A stretch of DNA of 47,266 nucleotides, from positions 1-47,266 of the forward strand of contig LJSV01000019.1 in assembly GCA_001314715.1 (NCBI GenBank), read 5' to 3'. Source of the DNA: Rhodobacteraceae bacterium HLUCCA12 (GTDB taxonomy: Bacteria; Pseudomonadota; Alphaproteobacteria; Rhodobacterales; Rhodobacteraceae). The translations under genes were made by a program, and so were the position numbers. The notes under the pieces are model-generated. The model worked only from the letters and a program-made list of their open reading frames with translations, made no database searches and was not told the origin of the DNA. Of the stretch, positions 44,994-47,266 are shown in pieces. The first letter of the stretch is position 1; the number at the start of each line of letters is the position of its first letter.

Positions 44994-46379
44994 ATGGACG
45001 ACGCAAGGACTGTGAACGATCTTCAGGGCGTGATCGAGGCCGATCGCGCGCATGTCTGGCATCATCTGGTTCAGCACAAGCCCTTTGAAACCTCCGATCC
45101 GCGCGTGATCGTCGAGGGCAAGGGATTGCGGGTCTGGGATGCCACGGGCCGTGAAACGCTGGATGCCGTGTCCGGCGGCGTCTGGACCGTCAATGTCGGC
45201 TTCGGGCGCGAAAGCATCGCCAATGTCGTGCGTGATCAGTTGCTGAAGATGAACTATTTCGCCGGTGCCGTGGGCTCGGTGCCCGGTGCCCTGTTCGCCG
45301 AGAAGCTGATCTCGAAGATGCCGGGGATGAGCCGGGTCTATTACTCGAACTCGGGGTCCGAGGCGAACGAGAAGGCCTACAAGATGGTGCGCCAGATCGC
45401 CCATCGCCGCCATGATGGCCGCAAGTGGAAGATCCTCTATCGCGAGCGTGACTATCACGGCACCACCATCGCCGCGCTTGCCTCGGGCGGGCAGGAGGAA
45501 CGCAAAGCCATGTATGGCCCCTATCCCGACGGGTTCGTGCCGGTGCCGCATTGCCTGGAATACCGCAGCCAGTGGGGTGATGTCGCGGATTACGGGGTGC
45601 GCGCGGCCAATGCGATCGAAGAGGTGATCCAGCGCGAAGGCCCCGATTCGGTGGGCGCGATCATTCTGGAGCCCGTGACCGCTGGCGGCGGCGTGATCAC
45701 CCCGCCCGAAGGCTATTGGGATCGCGTGCAGGAAATCTGCCGCAAGTACGACCTTCTGCTGATCATCGACGAGGTGGTCTGCGGCGTGGGGCGCACCGGC
45801 ACTTGGTTCGGCTATCAGAATTACGGCATTCAGCCCGATATCGTCACCATGGCAAAGGGCGTGGCCTCGGGCTACGCGGCAATTTCCTGCACCGTGACGA
45901 CCGAACGCGTGTTCGAGATGTTCAAGGACGATGCCGCGGATCCGATGTCGTATTTCCGCGACATCTCGACCTTTGGCGGCTGCACCGCCGGGCCCGCGGC
46001 GGCGATGGAGAACATGCGCATCATCGAGGATGAAAACTTGCTGGCCAACACCCTGGCCATGAGCGATCGGCTGATGGACAACCTTCATGCGCTGATGGAA
46101 AAGCATCCCGCCATCGGCGATGTGCGCGGCAAGGGCCTGTTCTGCGGCGCCGAACTGGTGGCGGATCGGTCCACCAAGGAACCATTGCCCGAAAAGACGG
46201 TGGCTGCGGTGGTCGGCGCGGTGATGAAGCGCGGCGTCCAGATCGGCATGACCAACCGGTCGCTGCCGGGGCTGAACAACACCCTGTGCCTGTCGCCCGC
46301 GCTGGTGGTCAGCGCCGACCAGATCGACCAGATCACGGACGCCATCGACGGCGCGTTGACCGAGGTCGTCGGGAGCTGA
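44994..46379 (+). CDS. tpa: Taurine:pyruvate aminotransferase
   Basis: The 461-residue class-III PLP enzyme transfers the amino group of taurine to pyruvate, giving sulfoacetaldehyde and alanine. Motifs are YSNSGSEANEKAYKM, RDYHGTTIAALASGG, IIDEVVCGVGRTGTWFG and Lys288 in VTMAKGVASGYAAIS. The substrate assignment rests on overall similarity to roseobacter Tpa and the divergent tauR-like gene; other omega-aminotransferases remain possible. AGGAGGGG precedes ATG 44994. Downstream, where transport and sulfoacetaldehyde genes often lie, only decayed sequence is found. Confidence 0.88.
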   Translation: MDDARTVNDLQGVIEADRAHVWHHLVQHKPFETSDPRVIVEGKGLRVWDATGRETLDAVSGGVWTVNVGFGRESIANVVRDQLLKMNYFAGAVGSVPGALFAEKLISKMPGMSRVYYSNSGSEANEKAYKMVRQIAHRRHDGRKWKILYRERDYHGTTIAALASGGQEERKAMYGPYPDGFVPVPHCLEYRSQWGDVADYGVRAANAIEEVIQREGPDSVGAIILEPVTAGGGVITPPEGYWDRVQEICRKYDLLLIIDEVVCGVGRTGTWFGYQNYGIQPDIVTMAKGVASGYAAISCTVTTERVFEMFKDDAADPMSYFRDISTFGGCTAGPAAAMENMRIIEDENLLANTLAMSDRLMDNLHALMEKHPAIGDVRGKGLFCGAELVADRSTKEPLPEKTVAAVVGAVMKRGVQIGMTNRSLPGLNNTLCLSPALVVSADQIDQITDAIDGALTEVVGS

Positions 46380-46386
46380 GCGCGTC

Positions 46387-46413
46387 GGCGGGCCGGGCAG
46401 CTGCCGGCCCGCC
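46387..46413 (+). terminator. GC hairpin after tpa
   Basis: A perfect 10-bp stem GGCGGGCCGG/CCGGCCCGCC (46387-46396, 46404-46413) with a 7-nt loop follows the tpa stop by 7 nt. No T run follows, so it may need Rho or act as an mRNA stabiliser. Confidence 0.6.
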
Positions 46414-46497
46414 TGCCGCCTCGGCGTTTGGTCTTCTCAGACCGACCGAACCGCTTCAGTCGGCTGTCTGATCTGGCTTTGCCAAGCTATCGCGAAC

Positions 46498-46870
46498 TCA
46501 ATTTTCGTTGGCTGTGATCGTTACTTGCACCTCGCCCCGGTAAAGTCCGGGGCTGTCGAAGCGACGCGAGGCAATTTCTCCCCAGGTCACCCCAGGAACG
46601 ATGTGCACAATGCCGGGCCACCTGGGGGCGAGCCAAAGACGGCCCCCGGCTCGACTGAAACCATGACCCGGGCGTTCCCTGTCACCGTGGACGGAATCTG
46701 TGCTGTGTCCACATGCGGTGCCTGCCCCGATGCGAACGGGCGCGTCCCGCGCCGCGCGCCTCACGGCTGGGAATGTCAAGCGTGAAGCCGGTGCCTTGCG
46801 GAAACTCCATCTGGGCCATGGGGTCATCCTGAATTGCGACCCCTGTGTTCACGAAACCGGCAGCAGGCCA
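46498..46870 (-). pseudogene. Frameshifted remnant of an unidentified gene
   Basis: Three coding-like stretches follow one another on the minus strand in three different frames. The first, near 46850-46760, reads DPMAQMEFPQGTGFTLDIP. The second, near 46755-46640, reads APHVDTAQIPSTVTGNARV and VMVSVEPGAVFGSP. The third, near 46630-46498, reads PGIVHIVPGVTWGEI and PGLYRGEVQVTITANEN and ends in TGA. At least two frameshifts separate them. The end resembles the last strands of a secreted beta-sandwich protein, but no family is claimed. The 5' side is cut by the transposase remnant. Confidence 0.6.
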
Positions 46871-46910
46871 AACTCTGTGTATCTGGCCCGGTCCATGCGG
46901 TTTCAGATAC

Positions 46911-47167
46911 TCAAGCGTCGACGCGCTCGGCGACATTTTGGCGAACGGGCTGCGGGCCGCAAACCATTCCTGGACATTGCGGCCGTCTTTTTCGAGTTTG
47001 CGGATTGTCAGGTAGATCAGCTTGGTCGCCGCCTCGTCGGTCGGGAACGAACCCCGCGTCTTGATCGATTTTCGGATCTTACGGTTCAGGCTTTCTATGG
47101 CATTCGTCCTATAGATGATTCTCCGGATCGCCGGATCGAAGCCAAAGAACGGGATCACCTCCCACCA
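46911..47167 (-). pseudogene. Truncated, frameshifted IS256-type (Mutator) transposase
   Basis: Only the C-terminal part of an IS256-family transposase remains. WWEVIPFFGFDPAIRRIIY, RTNAIESLNRKIRKSIKTRG and FPTDEAATKLIYLTIRKLEK match the conserved end of the family. Near 46932 a one-base loss appears to shift frame: FAKM continues as non-family sequence in one frame, while the next frame gives AERVDA and a stop at 46911-46913. The 5' two-thirds are missing and the sequence switches at 47168 to the end of another insertion element. The element is inactive. Confidence 0.8.
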
Positions 47168-47266
47168 TGAGGTGCTCCCCATTCCTTGGACAGTATCTGG
47201 CGCTTTCTAAGCTCTGACTTGCTCCTGCTGATCGGGTTGGGTTGCTTCGATTTGCAGTGAGTAGAC
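47168..47266 (-). mobile_element. End of an IS3-like insertion sequence (partial)
   Basis: At 47168 the transposase remnant stops, and a sequence beginning TGAGGTGCTCCCC and continuing ATTCCTTGGACAG (47168-47193) starts. This TG-starting end, rich in a CCCC...TTGGAC pattern, resembles IS3-family terminal repeats. Directly inside it is the C-terminus of a minus-strand transposase frame (next entry). The element runs out of the window, so its other end and target duplication cannot be seen. Confidence 0.6.
47207..47266 (-). CDS. IS3-family transposase OrfB, C-terminal end (partial)
   Basis: Nineteen codons (VYSLQIEATQPDQQEQVRA) precede a TAG at 47209-47207. Such TQPDQQ-type endings, as I recall them, occur at the C-terminus of IS3-group OrfB transposases in alphaproteobacteria after the DDE domain. 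The rest lies beyond the window. The short length keeps confidence modest. Confidence 0.55.
   Translation of the reverse strand, partial: VYSLQIEATQPDQQEQVRA

Overview
The window looks like chromosomal DNA of an alphaproteobacterium of the order Rhodobacterales (Roseobacter/Rhodobacter relatives). The evidence is high GC content with GC-rich third codon positions, the 41-residue cysteine-poor form of ribosomal protein L36, a MocR-type TauR next to taurine:pyruvate aminotransferase, and the gene order rsmI/yraN/lpoA-like then glnD-murJ. Assignment below order level is inference. No rRNA, CRISPR array, prophage or plasmid function is visible. Coding density is very high, with many 4-bp ATGA overlaps.

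Layout. 1-48 is the last codons of an EF-Tu gene. 242-2519 holds a hexapeptide-repeat acetyltransferase and a ComM/YifB ATPase. 2491-5697 (minus) is a compact run rsmI-yraN-gshB-alpha/beta hydrolase. It is divergent from 5788-11413 (plus): an LpoA-like lipoprotein, glnD and murJ. 11455-13813 holds an L,D-transpeptidase, a CobW-type GTPase and a small basic protein of unknown function. 13814-16459 (minus) is an SsuABC/ThiXYZ-like ABC importer with a clear terminator between the binding protein and the ATPase. 16698-17990 has an N-formylglutamate amidohydrolase, tRNA-Val(GAC) and rpmJ. 18078-19709 encodes a secreted caspase-fold protein whose catalytic dyad is lost, carrying two peptidoglycan-binding-like domains.

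19746-28249 (minus) is one large transport-and-activation operon: long-chain acyl-CoA synthetase, LivG, LivH, LivM, a LivK-type binding protein, LivF, then a PaaK-like protein lacking the usual phosphate loop. The most natural reading is ABC uptake of an unidentified carboxylic acid or branched-chain compound coupled to CoA activation. 28451-39444 holds a cation diffusion facilitator, argF and argD, ilvD, a small lipoprotein, fadH, a LysR regulator, a VOC protein and a UbiH-type hydroxylase. There is a 347-bp gene-free gap at 37871-38217. 39540-43304 has an amidase, gpsA and pncB.

43317-46379 is the tauR/tpa divergent pair, with three CCCTAT half-sites over a candidate tpa promoter. Immediately downstream of tpa the sequence decays. 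A frameshifted pseudogene (46498 to about 46870) is followed by a truncated IS256-type transposase (46911-47167), which is abutted by the terminus of an IS3-like element running off the window. The rest of a taurine pathway (tauABC, xsc or ald, pta) is not in the window.

The items most worth a second look are the pseudo-caspase protein, the acyl-CoA-ligase/Liv/PaaK-like operon with its degenerate PaaK-like enzyme and upstream palindrome, the TauR half-site array, and the nested transposon debris. No wholly new system could be proven from sequence reading alone.
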